DNA of 64,000 bases from Symbiodinium natans (GCA_905221605.1 CAJNDS010001191.1:710644-774643); one strand, 5' to 3'. Counted from the first letter of the stretch, positions 37,279 to 47,440 are shown. Notes: generated by a model not told the origin, from the letters alone. Numbers and translations: made by a program.

Positions 37279-37407
37279 GGTTCAGGGTTTAGGGTTTAGG
37301 GTTTAGGGTTTAGGGTTTAGGGTTTAGGGTTTAGGGTTTAGGGTTTAGGGTTTAGGGTTTAGGGTTTAGGTTTAGGGTTTAGGGTTTAGGGTTTAGGGTT
37401 TAGGGTT
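37279..37407 (+). repeat. Long TTTAGGG array
   Basis: About 18 heptamers with one hexamer (TTTAGG). Confidence 0.97.
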
Positions 37408-37710
37408 GTCAACGTTGAAGCAGGCCAGGTGATCATTCAGCCCCCCTGTGCTTGGAGGACCTTTGGTACCCAAAGCCCCGATAGCACGAAGCATGTCGGC
37501 TCATGACGCTTGAACGCCCGATCACGAACCCTAAGCCCTATAACCCAAAACCCTAAACCCTAAACCCTGGTGCGAGCTTCCGATGCTTCCTGCATCCAGA
37601 GCTCCCCAACCGCTTAGAAAGGCCATCCTGGTGGGTTTCATGTCAAGAGACGAAGACTCCCCAAAGTTGTGCCCCTAAAGGTTGCTCTTCATGTGCTCCT
37701 AATGGGGCCC

Positions 37711-37905
37711 TTGTACTGCCTTAGGGATCTTCAAAAGGGTCCCTACAACCCTAGCAGACCCAAGGCAAAACCCTTAGATCATGGGTCATCAGGTAAGATG
37801 GCCCTGATATTACCTTAGGGCTCTTTAAAAAGGGTCCCCCAAACCCAAGGGTACGACCTTAGATAAGGGTCCAAGGGAAAGCCCTTAGATCATGGGTCAT
37901 CAGGT
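37711..37905. repeat. Direct duplication, about 90-100 bp unit
   Basis: Two units share CCTTAGGGnTCTTnAAAAGG and CCCTTAGATCATGGGTCATC then AGG; the second has an extra 20 bp. Immediately followed by a TTTAGGG array (37905-38011). Confidence 0.75.
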
Positions 37906-38158
37906 GTGGTTTAGGGTTTAGGCTTTGGGTTTAGGGTTTAGGGTTTAGGGTTTAGGGTTTAGGGTTTAGGGTTTAGGGTTTAGGGTTTAGGGTTTAGGGT
38001 TTAGGGTTTAGGGCGCACCGAGCCTACTTCTGAAGTAAGCTCCCCATGGCTCAAGCGGGGCCAAAGGTCTTCACACAGGGATTCCCTGCAACCACCCGTC
38101 TCACGCCTTCAAAGTTGGGCTACACCCGTTGGCAGCGCTCCGCTGTCCAACTTATCTA

Positions 38159-38302
38159 CTATTTGCTTAAGAACCCCCCCCCCCCCCCCCCAAAAAAAAA
38201 AAAAAAAAAAAACAAACAAAAAACAGGCAGTAGGTAATCATCCCGATCTTACCCGTATAAGGAGGAATATGTTTAAGTTTGTTGGAGGGGTTCTTAAGCA
38301 CG
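38159..38302. mobile_element. Foldback family 7 with poly-C/poly-A core
   Basis: CTATTTGCTTAAGAACCCCC at the left and GGGGTTCTTAAGCA at the right, with a C18/A20 stretch inside. Related ends at 52732-52811 and 63301-63414. Confidence 0.65.
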
Positions 38303-38490
38303 TATTAGTTATCGACTTTGCGCCCAAAGGGCGGCTGGCAAAGTGTGAAGGCAAACAGTCTGGAGCGCCACGCCCGGGGTCTTCTCGAAGTCTAGTCGGG
38401 TTTGGGGTTTGGGGTTTGGGGTTTAGGGTTTAGGGTTTCGGGTTTAGGGTTTAGGGTTTAGGGTGGATTTAGGGCAGCTACACTCGTACT

Positions 38491-38598
38491 TTGGGATGTT
38501 CCCTCTTGTACTAGCAGCTCCTTAACAGGGATTATAGTAGGTGCTATAGTCCTGATTGAGTGCTGCTAGGCTGTTCGTATAAGGGAGACACATCCCAA
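38491..38598. mobile_element. Foldback family 1, complete copy
   Basis: TTGGGATGTTCCCTCTTGTA to CGTATAAGGGAGACACATCC then CAA, with inner CAGCTCCTTAACAGGGATTA. Confidence 0.75.
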
Positions 38599-38967
38599 AC
38601 CTAAACCCGAAACCCCTAAACCCCTAAACCCCTAAGCCCTAAACCCTAAACCCTAAACCCTAAACCCTAAACCCTAAACCCTATCAGGGCTTAGGATCTG
38701 TATAAAACCCTGTCGAGGAATGGTGGGCTTTTGCATCTTGTTGGTTGTGGGGAGAAGGGACCATGAAGGCACAATTTGTGCGAGGCTCACAAGAACAGAC
38801 GAGCACAGGTTGTCCTAAACCCTAAACCCTAAACCCATAACCCATAACCCATCTAAACCCTAAACCGCGAGCAATTTCATCTTGAGTCGAAAAGAGAACG
38901 CTTGCCGCAGTTTCGCTTTACACCGGCAGGCCATGGTCTACTCCTGAAAGAAGTAGTCGGCCGAAGG

Positions 38968-39051
38968 GGTTTAGGGTTTAGGGTTTAGGGTTTAGGGTTT
39001 AGGGTTTAGGGTTTAGGGTTTAGGGTTTAGGGTTTAGGGTTTAGGGTTTAG
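38968..39051 (+). repeat. TTTAGGG array
   Basis: About twelve perfect heptamers. Confidence 0.97.
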
Positions 39052-39130
39052 GCTGGCCGCGAACAAACTGCAAAAGCCCTTTCGACAAGCAAGCGAAACA
39101 AAGCCCTGTTAAAGAATCGTTGATGTTACC

Positions 39131-39222
39131 CCAAGGCTCCTATGTAGTACCGTGTTGGGGTAGTATACCAGACTCCCCTACAACTAACCCAAAAAGGAAC
39201 TAACTACATTGGAGCCTTTATA
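39131..39222. mobile_element. Foldback element
   Basis: CCAAGGCTCCTATGTAGTAC at the left and CTAACTACATTGGAGCCTTT at the right; inverted ends of about 15 bp. Single copy seen. Confidence 0.55.
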
Positions 39223-39235
39223 CCCTAAGCCCTAA

Positions 39236-39325
39236 ACCCTAAACCCCTAAACCCCTAAACCCCTAAACCCCTAAACCCCTAAACCCCTAAACCCCTAAAC
39301 CCCTAAACCCCTAAACCCCTAAACC
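39236..39325 (-). repeat. CCCCTAAA octamer array
   Basis: About eleven tandem copies of the 8 bp variant CCCCTAAA rather than CCCTAAA, homogeneous, so the variant was amplified as a unit. Confidence 0.95.
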
Positions 39326-39363
39326 CTAAACCCTAAGCCCCTTAAAACCTACTTTGGGTAAGC

Positions 39364-39450
39364 CCAAACTTCGCCAGGCTGTTTACCTTCGCGTCTGAGA
39401 TGCTCGACCTGCGCTTTGCCTACTTCTCGGAGGACCAGGCGGCTGCCCCG
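39364..39450 (+). CDS. Exon-like island
   Basis: Frame reads NFARLFTFASEMLDLRFAYF then SEDQAAAP. Flanked by CCCTAAA and TTTAGGG tracts. Confidence 0.45.
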
Positions 39451-39979
39451 AAACCGTTAGGGGGTAGGGCTTAGGGTGTCGGGTTTAGGGTTTAGGGTTT
39501 AGGGCTTAGGGCTTAGGGTTTAGGGTTTAGGGTCCAGGGTTTCGGGTTTAGGGTTTGGGGTTTGGGGTTTGGCGTTTGGGGTTTGGGGTTTGGGGTTTGG
39601 GGTTTGTTAGGGTTGTAGGGTTTATAGGTTCTTTTTGTTGCGGGGCTTCGTGGATCTATGTCAGGGCTTGTATACGGTTTCAGTGGTTTTGGTTTTTCTT
39701 TAGGGTTTAGTGTGCTCCTTGGGCCTTCAGGCTTGTAGGGTGAAGGGGCACGGGCATGAGAATTCGAGCATGGAAGCCCTAGCTTGCTTGGGCCTTGTAA
39801 TTTCTCAAGCCCAGTTCCCACAACCGGAACTCATGAACGACCTTGCTCAGAGTTTTACAGGGTTGAAGTCCCGAAGCAGCCAACTCCTGACGATCCTGCT
39901 TTTGGTCAAATCGGCTTTGGGGGTGTCCTGAAGCCTATGCTGCCCCAGCTGTTGGACAAGACCAACTGCCACATGGGGC

Positions 39980-40076
39980 TTTACGCAAATAGGGGACCCT
40001 AAAATGAACCCAATTAGTAGAATTGCCTTACGAAGACCCGAATAAGGTATCCCTAATATCATAAACCCCCACATGC
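39980..40076. mobile_element. Interspersed family 4
   Basis: TTTACGCAAATAGGGGACCC, AATTAGTAGAATTGCC, AATAAGGTATCCCTAATATC and AAACCCCCACATGC match the order in 54361-54474. Confidence 0.65.
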
Positions 40077-40175
40077 GATGCGGAAGCCAATCAGCTCGAG
40101 GCTAGAAGCTAGCAACAGCTGCAGTGCCCAAGAACGATCGTGCACCCAAGAGTCCTGGACACCCTCAGCCAGAGA

Positions 40176-40787
40176 CCTTAAGGTAGGGTTCGGCCGGTCC
40201 ACACGAACAGTCACCACCAGCAGACCCACAAATAAAAGCACCCGGTAAATGCCCAAAAATTGACTGGGATTCCTGCTTGTCCTGGTGCTTTTCCTGGTGC
40301 TATTTCTGGTGCTATTTCTGGTGCTATTTTTTGTGCTATTCCTGGTGCTATTTCTGGTGCAATTTTTTGTGCTATTCCTGGTGCTATTTCTGGTGCTATT
40401 TTGTGCTATTGTTTGTGCTATTTCTGGTGCTATTTCTGGTGCTATGTGACTACCAGTCACCATCAGCAGACCCACAAAAAACAGCACCCGGTAAATGCTA
40501 AGCTGCTAAAATTGACTGGGATTCCTGGTGCTATTTCTGGTGCTATTTCTGGTGCTATTTTTTGTGCTATTCCTGGTGCTATTTCTGGTGCTATTTTTTG
40601 TGCTATTTCTGGTGCTATTATTTCTGTTGCTATGTGACTAGCAGTCACCACCAGCAGACCCACAAAAAGAAGCACCCGGTAAATGCTAAAATTGACTGGG
40701 ATTCCTGGTGCTATTTTTGGCCTGTGTGTTATAAGGCCACGGCGTTATTTGACTGTTAGTGTGGACCGGCCGAACCCAACCTTAAGG
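40176..40787. mobile_element. 612 bp TIR element with internal minisatellite
   Basis: Left end CCTTAAGGTAGGGTTCGGCC then GGTCCACAC; right end GTGTGGACCGGCCGAACCC then AACCTTAAGG. Inverted termini of about 38 bp with few mismatches. Inside, GGTGCTATTTCT units and a higher-order unit (GCAGACCCACAAA ... GCACCCGGTAAATGC ... AAATTGACTGGGATTCC) occur three times. CCTTAAGG is palindromic, so a TTAA target duplication cannot be separated from the termini. No transposase; non-autonomous. Confidence 0.8.
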
Positions 40788-41279
40788 CCTAAACATAAGG
40801 AGCCACGGACAGCAATCCTGTGTTTTGGGCATGCTCATACAAGCAGCCGCCAGATCCTGCCCAAGCTCCACAGAATTACTCACCAAGCTCATCAAAGAAT
40901 AGATGCTCGCTTATGCGAGGTCGGAGACATCGCCCGGACGTTCTGCCAGTTGCGCCATCATTGCCCAATCTTCCTTGCGACCTTACACCGGGCGGGGGCC
41001 CCGACGAAGCATTACGGGTTTAGGGTTTGACTTGTCCGTAACCGTAAGCCCTCAGCGAGGATCTCCATGGGTACAGCATGGTCTATAGTTGAAGAGGACC
41101 ACATAACCCAGGCCTGGAAGAACACCCGTCTCCTCTTTGTCATTGTGGGGGTAGCATGTTACATGTTTAAGAGTACTTAAACTCAATAAGGAATCTAAAC
41201 TTACATTTTGAATACTATCCCAACCATGAACTAGTCCTTGCCCCTCATAGGATCCTTGGCTTGTCATGCAACGCCTCAG

Positions 41280-41385
41280 GAGCTGCCCATGCGTTTGCAT
41301 GAGTATGCCTGGTGGAATCTGATTGACATCGGCGAGATGTATCTGTATCTGCAGGCGGGCTGTTCTCTGCGCATGGAAGCAATGT
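41280..41385 (+). CDS. Exon-like island
   Basis: After CGCCTCAG: ELPMRLHEYAWWNLIDIGEM then YLYLQ at a CTGCAG boundary, open a little further. Some resemblance (WWNLIDIGEMY) to the copy 1-side exons at 14778 and 15100. Confidence 0.45.
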
Positions 41386-41477
41386 GAGATTTTGCATTTT
41401 GGGTTTTGGGTTTAGGGTTAAGGGTTCAGGGTTTTTTGACTTCTCCGACGACTCATTTTACAGATCCCATGCTGCAG

Positions 41478-41636
41478 GTTGATGACCGTGACATCATTGA
41501 GCGTATCGCCAATGAAGTCTATAAGCTCATATTCAGCATGAAGTGCGCGCCCACGGCCCCCGGAAGACATGTCACTGTGCGATGCGATGTCATCCGCTGC
41601 GAGCAGCTGCAGCGGTCACCTCCCGACAGATTCAAG
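41478..41636 (+). CDS. Exon-like island
   Basis: After CTGCAG: VDDRDIIERIANEVYKLIFS, MKCAPTAPGRHVTVRCDVIR, CEQLQR. Good coding composition; about 53 codons. Family not recognised. Confidence 0.5.
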
Positions 41637-41650
41637 TTAGGGGCCCAACA

Positions 41651-41806
41651 AAAAACTCTTTAAACATAAGGATCCTACTATTGGGGAAGGGCCCCTAGAA
41701 GGGGGATTCCGAAAAACCCTGTTTGTTCTATAGGTCCTACTATAGGGGTATAAGGGCCCCTATAAGGGGGACTCCGAAAACCCTGTTAGTTCTATAGGTA
41801 CAGCTA
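41651..41806. repeat. Duplicated short element
   Basis: Two tandem units sharing CCTACTATnGGGG, AGGGCCCCTA, AAGGGGGAnTCCGAAAA, CCCTGTTnGTTCTATAGG. Confidence 0.65.
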
Positions 41807-41900
41807 TCCAGCCAGAGCGCTCAAAATCCTGGCATTCCTGGATGTGGGAGACCGGAGGCCTGCCCGAAGTGTTTCTTGGGAGTTGCTCAGGAATGCTTCT

Positions 41901-41976
41901 TAGGGTTTAGGGTTTAGGGTTTAGGGTTTAGGGTTTAGGGTTTAGGGTTTAGGGTTTAGGGTTTAGGGTTTAGGGT
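41901..41976 (+). repeat. TTTAGGG array
   Basis: About eleven perfect heptamers. Confidence 0.97.
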
Positions 41977-42041
41977 TGCTCAGGAACCTAGCTCACAGGT
42001 TTGGAGGCCTTTGGGCATCAAAACTGTGGGCTGACTTGCAG

Positions 42042-42200
42042 AGACAGTTTAAGTTACTATAGGGCTTATCACGACGGCTTTGAGAACTTTGAGAAGTATC
42101 ACAAGTCCAGCTGCAGAGGTGTGCACCAGTCTCAAACTGACCGGATTTGGTTGTGCATGGAGCAGAAGCAAGACCATCGGTACCTACTTCGGCATTTACA
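42042..42200 (+). CDS. Exon-like island
   Basis: After CTTGCAG: DSLSYYRAYHDGFENFEKYH, KSSCRGVHQSQTDRIWLCME, QKQDHRYLLRHLQ, then a heptamer tract. Good coding composition. Unknown. Confidence 0.45.
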
Positions 42201-42580
42201 GATAGGGTCTAGGGTTTAGGGTTTAGGGCTTAGAGTTCAGGTTTAAGGGTTTAGGGCATCGTTGCTGTCTGGGTAACGGGGAGGGGCGGTTGGCTGTTCA
42301 GACAACCAGCCGGCATCAGTGGTACCAACCCTAAACCCTGTAGACCCTAAACCCTGATTTTGTTTTAAACCCTAAACCCTAAAATTAAAAAAAAAAAAAA
42401 AAAAAAAAACCTAAATCCTGGTTTTTTGACAGACATATCCCGCAGCCTCCACCTGAGTGAGTTTTGGAGGTTCAGGCTGTGGATGGGTTTGCGTTGGGGC
42501 TTTGGCGGGCTGATTCCGTAGTATTGTTGAGGCGCTAGGCCTGTTTAAGCTTTTTGGTGTAAATGCTTCATACCCAGAGT

Positions 42581-42723
42581 AATTAGGCCCTTATTCCCTG
42601 AACCCTAAACCCTAATCCCTAAACCCTAAACCCTAAACCTTTTGAGAAGGTTGAGGTTCCCCCCAATAAGCCCCTTTTAACCAACAGAGGACACATGTTT
42701 TATTCCAAGGTTACTTTTTGGTC
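42581..42723. mobile_element. Family 16 copy interrupted by CCCTAAA units
   Basis: ATTAGGCCCTTATTCCC | heptamers | CCTTTTGAGAAGGTTGAGG, then TTCCCCCCAATAAGCCCC and TTATTCCAAGGTTAC. Uninterrupted relatives at 16390 and 21764 read TTATTTCCTTTT / TTGCTTCCTTTT here. The insert is at about 42599-42637. Confidence 0.6.
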
Positions 42724-42987
42724 TGCACACAAGTCGTGCTCGAAGATCCACCCTAAACCCTAAGCCCTAAACCCTAAACCCTAAACCCTGAACCCTAATC
42801 CCTAAACCCTGAACCCTGAACCCCTTTGGCAGGACACTTCGGCTACTCGTGTGGGTTCCAAGAGCTCCAACTGTGAAGGCTTTTCGAGGTCGCAGAGGTA
42901 GTCCGCCATGTCCTCGGGTTTTTTAGGGTTTAGGGGTTAAGGTGTCTAGGGTTTACAAGGTTTAGGGCATTATAGGGTTCAGGCAGG

Positions 42988-43128
42988 GTTTAGGGTTTAG
43001 GGTTTAGGGTTTAGGGTTTAGGGTTTAGGGTTTAGGGTTTAGGGTTTAGGGTTTAGGGTTTAGGGTTTAGGGTTTAGGGTTTAGGGTTTAGGGTTTAGGG
43101 TTTAGGGTTTAGGGTTTAGGGTTTAGGG
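42988..43128 (+). repeat. Long TTTAGGG array
   Basis: About 20 perfect heptamers. Confidence 0.97.
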
Positions 43129-43632
43129 TGGTTCTCCTTAGACCCCATATACCCTACAGCAGATGTCGAAAGAGCTGACAACCCAAGATCCCGCAAACTA
43201 ACCCCCCACTCCTTGTTCCTAGAATCATGCCCACTACTGATATGAATCTGCATAGTCTGCATAGGAATTGAATTTGAAATAGTAATGCGAGCAACGCAGG
43301 AGGAAGAAGAATCGCCATACCAGTAGCATGCGGTGAATATTCGTCACGGAGTGCTAAAAAGCGAACATGATCGCGATGAACATATAGCCCAAAGCCTCTA
43401 CTCTTCGAAACAAACCAGTGCCTTAAGAATCATAAGCCTCCAAGCCTGCAATTCCCTTAAATCACCCAAACAAGCCCGGTATCTAGCTCTGACAAGGGAG
43501 TCATCGAAGTCTAGGCCCCCTTAAAACCATGAGCCCTAGACCCAAAACCCCTTACCCCCTGGATCCCCGCCCGAGATCCGAAGCGTTCCGCGTACCATCT
43601 CATTCCTGACGCCGCAGGCCAGGCACGTAGCG

Positions 43633-43713
43633 GGGTTTAGGGTTTAGGGTTTAGGGGTTTAGGGTTTAGGGTTTAGGGTTTAGGGTTTAGGGTTTAGGGT
43701 TTAGGGTTTAGGG
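43633..43713 (+). repeat. TTTAGGG array
   Basis: About eleven heptamers with one extra G. Confidence 0.95.
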
Positions 43714-43914
43714 ATTGGGGGGCTTCGACCCCTGAGCTTGGGGGTCGTTTTCATTTGCGCGAACGGAGGGCTTCGGGGGTAATAGGGCTTTATAGGTTGA
43801 GGGGTTCAGGGTTGGCGGGCCGTGAGGAGAGCAGAAGAGCCGAAGGCGACCATGTGCGGCTATGGTCAATAAAAAAACCAGGAAGGGGTAGCCCTAAACC
43901 CTAAACCCTAAACC

Positions 43915-43931
43915 CCGCAGCCATTTTGGCC
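43915..43931 (+). other. Probable relict dinoflagellate spliced leader
   Basis: CCGCAGCCATTTTGGC matches the known dinoflagellate spliced-leader exon (CCGTAGCCATTTTGGC...) at 15 of 16 positions; the leader's final TCAAG is not preserved (CCCCTA follows). It sits 11 bp upstream of the ATG at 43942, the position expected for a reverse-transcribed, trans-spliced mRNA. Confidence 0.55.
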
Positions 43932-43941
43932 CCTACCGCAG

Positions 43942-44475
43942 ATGAAGCGCAAAAAAGGTTTGTGGTCGACAGACTCGCCAAAGATCTCAGCAGGGGAACT
44001 CAAGCCGTTTCAACTCCTCAGCAGTAGCATAGCGCGACTACAATCCGTGCCGTGGGGCAGTCTGTGCACTCCCTTCGACTGGCTTGATTGCTGCCGTGAC
44101 ACCGTGGCGCTGCCGGTGGATGTGCTCGCTGCGGAGGAGCCTCGTCCTGAAGTTGCAGTGGATGTGGAAGCCACAAAGGGCTTGAACACACTTCTGTGCC
44201 ACCGGCATGCGCCTCCCAAGCCATCGCACCGTGCTTGGTGCGCTGCCTGCCGCGGAGGTGGATGCTGCCTGCAGGGCAGAGCCGCGTCCGCTGCCTCTGC
44301 CTGTGGAATACCAGGCGCCGCTGACGCAGGTGGGAGGATCGGTCCCGGCAAGGGTCTGCACCCAGACCGGGTCGCGGGCCCCTGTCGGGGCCGCCCCGCT
44401 GCAGCGCGTGTACGACGGGTTCCTCGGCCTATTGTGCAGAAGTTTGTGGGGCTCATGGCGCTTAGGGCTTATTAG
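43942..44475 (+). CDS. GC-rich ORF behind the relict leader; possible retrocopy
   Basis: 177 codons from ATG 43942. The first 85 or so look coding (FDWLDCCRDTVALPVDVLAA, EEPRPEVAVDVEATKGLNTL); after about 44200 a different + frame looks better (LGALPAAEVDAACRAEPRPL, PLPVEYQAPLTQ), suggesting a frameshift. The minus strand is also open but lacks comparable structure. No introns, no poly(A) tail visible. No family recognised. May be a decaying processed copy of a trans-spliced mRNA. Confidence 0.4.
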   Translation: MKRKKGLWSTDSPKISAGELKPFQLLSSSIARLQSVPWGSLCTPFDWLDCCRDTVALPVDVLAAEEPRPEVAVDVEATKGLNTLLCHRHAPPKPSHRAWCAACRGGGCCLQGRAASAASACGIPGAADAGGRIGPGKGLHPDRVAGPCRGRPAAARVRRVPRPIVQKFVGLMALRAY

Positions 44476-44521
44476 ATAGCTTTATGAGATGATTAGCAAG
44501 CCACAGATTGGAAAACTCAAG

Positions 44522-44820
44522 GTGATGATTTTGCCTTTTTGTTACGTTTTTTTTGCATTTTTTGCATCTGGGTTTTGTTTTTTTTGCGTGTCATTTTGTT
44601 GGTCGTGTCTTGCGTTTGTTTTGCGTGTTTCTTGCGTTTCTGTTGCGTCTTTTTTTGGTGTTTTTTTTTGGCGTCTGGCAGAGGGAAGGGAGGGCAGGAG
44701 TAAGCATAAACACAGTGCTTTTTTTGCGTTTTTTTCCTCTGCGTTTTGTTTGCGTTTGCTTTGCATGTTTTTTTTGCGTTCTGTTTGCGTCTTGGGGGAA
44801 GGGGGGGAGGAGGGCACCCC
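44522..44820 (+). repeat. T-rich tract of TTTTGCGT units
   Basis: Irregular repeats of TTTGCGT and TTGCGTTT over about 300 bp. Lysine/asparagine-rich or phenylalanine-rich frames across it on either strand are artefacts. Confidence 0.75.
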
Positions 44821-45100
44821 CCACGACGCTGCCCCAAGATCCGAGACACAAAACCAAGACGCAAAAAAATGTGCAAAAATCTGTTGAAAACTCTGAAAAC
44901 CTGTCCTGTGGCCCTAATCATCTCACAAAGATAGCTTAAAACACATGGTCAGTGGGCAAACGTAGACCTGGAATATGCAAACGAAACGCTTTTTGTTCGG
45001 GGTTACGGTAGCTGCAGTGCAAGAATACCTGCGTAACGTACAAACAGAGGCTACTCTATACGGGCTATTTTTGAATTTCAGCAAAACGGAATACCTTCAG

Positions 45101-45160
45101 ACACCCACGCCGGCTGCTCGAGCCGGATTCTGACAAGGAGGTTGTGGAGTTTCCAGCCCA
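45101..45160 (+). CDS. Short exon candidate
   Basis: After CCTTCAG: RHPRRLLEPDSDKEVVEFPA then QA and a stop; the exon probably ends at CCCAG/GC. Confidence 0.35.
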
Positions 45161-45210
45161 GGCCTGAGTCTGGAAGCATGTGTAAGCTCACGTTTCCTTG
45201 ACCTCTCCAG

Positions 45211-45301
45211 ATTGACACTGTGCTGGTCCAGGCTGCACCGTCAGATGCTGCGAATCCACCAGAGCCAGTAGCAGCACTCGATGAGACTTGGCTTGGCTCA
45301 C
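45211..45301 (+). CDS. Exon candidate
   Basis: After CCTCTCCAG: IDTVLVQAAPSDAANPPEPV then AALDETWLGS. Good coding composition. Confidence 0.4.
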
Positions 45302-45342
45302 GTTTGAGGTTCTGTGTCTTCCTTGCGCAGAAATGATATGAC

Positions 45343-45483
45343 ATGAGCAGTTTCCGACCGGGCAGCCAAGGAACCGCCTTGTTGCCAGCGTCGTCCTCCT
45401 CATCGAGCAGCAGTCAGGCGCCCGAGGAGGAGGAGGAGGAGCGCATCCCTGTGCCGCAGCTTGCCATGCAGACTTGGTTTTAG
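45343..45483 (+). CDS. Short ORF or exon, serine/glutamate-rich
   Basis: ATG 45343 to TAG 45481-45483, 46 residues: a Ser run then a Glu run (SSSSSSQAPEEEEEERIPVP), LAMQTWF at the end. Likely part of the same gene as the two preceding islands. Confidence 0.35.
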   Translation: MSSFRPGSQGTALLPASSSSSSSSQAPEEEEEERIPVPQLAMQTWF

Positions 45484-45569
45484 TTGGGTGTCCAACCATA
45501 GTGACACAGCAATGTTTGGGTTTCAGCGCTCTGCTTGTCAAGTACGTTCAGCATGGTGTGCCGACCGAG

Positions 45570-45803
45570 GAAGGCCAAGAAAAGAAAGAAACCGAACCAG
45601 AAAAAACGACGAATGATAAAGTAAAATTTCTAGGCTCAATGATCACATGGCAAGACCCCACCATGGAGGCAATCAACCACAGAATTTCCCAAGCACATGT
45701 GCTATCCCCGTTCTGGAGCTCATCAGTCCCCTTCAAGACCCGCCTAATTATCTTCGGTTTTACTGCACGGGCTCTCTTCCCTATTACACTCCTGGTATTT
45801 TAA
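45570..45803 (+). pseudogene. LINE reverse-transcriptase C-terminal fragment
   Basis: Frame reads DKVKFLGSMITWQDPTMEAI then NHRISQAHVLSPFWSSSVPF, KTRLIIFGFTARALFPITLL. The pattern (K)(Y/F)LGS.I...G....I..RI..A......W.......KTRL..F is the thumb/post-RT region of non-LTR retrotransposons common in dinoflagellates. Catalytic motifs are absent and the frame stops at 45803, so it is a truncated remnant. The 5' junction is uncertain. Confidence 0.7.
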
Positions 45804-46029
45804 GTTCCTCCGAAGTGCTGTAGGAATTAGAGCTGCCTGTTACTCCCGAATCCCAAACAAGACGGTTTTGCTTCATCATGTTTCATCATGTTTTGTAGTT
45901 TTCGGATTTTCCTAAAAAGTGAAATTTGAAAAATGGAATTTCAAAAACCATTTTTTGCAAACAACGGAAGAATGCCAAAAAAAATATGCTCCCCACAACA
46001 ACAAAGAAAATGTGAAAATACAATTTCGG

Positions 46030-46570
46030 ATAGTGCTTGGGGTTTCGGGTTCAGGGTTCTGGGTTTAGGATTCAAGGATGTTCTAGGCTTAGGGCTTGGG
46101 GTTAGGGCTTGAAGGACTAGGGTTTAGGGGGTGGGATTTAGATTTAGGGTTTTGGGTTTAGGGTTCGGATTAGGGTTCAGTTTAAGATTTAGGGGTTGAG
46201 GCTTAGGATTTAGGGTTCAAGGCCTAGGGACTAGGGTTAGGTTCTCAAGGATTAGGGTTCAGGGTTTGAGGTTTAGGGGTTGAGGTTTTGGGGTTTTGGG
46301 TTCAGGGTTTAAGATTTAGGGGTTGAGGCTTAGGGTTTTGGGTTTAGGGTTCAAGGCTCAGGGCCTAGGGTTAGGGTTTCAAGGATCAGGGTTCAGGGCT
46401 CTAATTCAGGGATTGAGGCTTAGGGTTTAGGGTTTTGGGTTCAAGGCTTAGGGCCTAGGGTTCGGGCTTCCAGGATGAGGGTTCAGGATTTTATTCTTTT
46501 GGGGTTGAGGCTTGGGGTTTTGGGTTTTGGGTTTCAAGGCTTCGGGCCTAGGGTTAGGGTTTTGCATTCT
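46030..46570 (+). repeat. Degenerate heptamer field
   Basis: About 540 bp of mutated TTTAGGG-like units (GGGTTCAAGG, GGGCTTAGG, GGGTTGAGG) in an irregular higher-order order such as GGTTGAGGCTTAGGGTTTTGG. An old, decayed array. Confidence 0.85.
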
Positions 46571-46854
46571 ACGAAAACCAAGCTATGCGACCCCTCAAAA
46601 TCAATATATGACCAGAAGCAAAAATCAATATGTCCAACACAATGAAATCAATATGACTCATATTAGCTCAATGAACACAAAGCACAAAAATCAATATCAA
46701 TACAAAAACCCTCCCAAATATTGATTGTAATCAATATTCGAGATTTTAATTGAAATGCACACACACACACACAAAAACCAAAAAAACACAAAATCGAAGA
46801 TGCCTTGCCGGAAATCAGCATTTTGAGGAGAGAGTTTTTTGCGGGGTTTGTTGT

Positions 46855-47440
46855 TTGAACATGTCATTTGCGAGTTTTGGGTTTTGTGGGGAGATTTCGG
46901 GTTGTTTGTGTGTGGGATTTGTAGGGCGTTTTTGGTAGAGATATTTTTCGGGGTATGTTTTACATACAGTATTTGTTTATAATAAGTTTTGTTTTTTGGG
47001 TTTTAGGGTGAGGATAAAGCTTTGTAGTGCGTTGTTTTTTTAAATCTTGGGGCTTTTGGGGGTTATGGTTGTTTGTGTGTGGGATTTTTGAGGGTATTTT
47101 AAGGTAGAGATATTGTTTGGGGGTCAAAGTTTTTTTTTTCCAAAATTTGTGTTCATGCGAGTTTTGGGTTCGTTTTCGGGTCTGAGGGTTCAGGATGAAG
47201 CTTTTAGCAATTGTTTTTGTATTTTGGGCTTTTGGGGGTTAGGGCTTGGGTAAAGATATTTTTGGGGTCATGTGTTCATTGTTTATTCATACGAGTTTGG
47301 CTTTTTTGGGGGTTTGAGGTGTAGGATGAAGTTTTTAGCAAGGTTTTCTCAATTTTTATTTTGGGCTTTTTGGTGGTTTAGGGTTGTTTGTGCGTGCGCA
47401 GGATTTTTAGGGTATTTTGACTAGAGACATTTTGGATGCC
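46855..47440 (+). repeat. Satellite-like repeat, period about 150-170 bp
   Basis: TAGAGATATTTTT-type blocks recur near 46937, 47105, 47254 and 47423; GAGTTTTGGGTT, AGGATGAAGCTTTTAGCAA and TTTGTGTGTGGGATTT recur at similar spacing. About four diverged units. Confidence 0.65.

Noticed and set aside
40250-40720. CRISPR-like array (regular GGTGCTATTTCT units)
   Set aside because: Units are contiguous without unique spacers, inside a TIR element of a eukaryotic genome.
44010-44456. 148-codon minus-strand frame
   Set aside because: Antisense of the GC-rich ORF at 43942, which has the leader relic and better coding character.
44517-44939. Lysine- or phenylalanine-rich frames on both strands
   Set aside because: Translation of the TTTTGCGT repeat.
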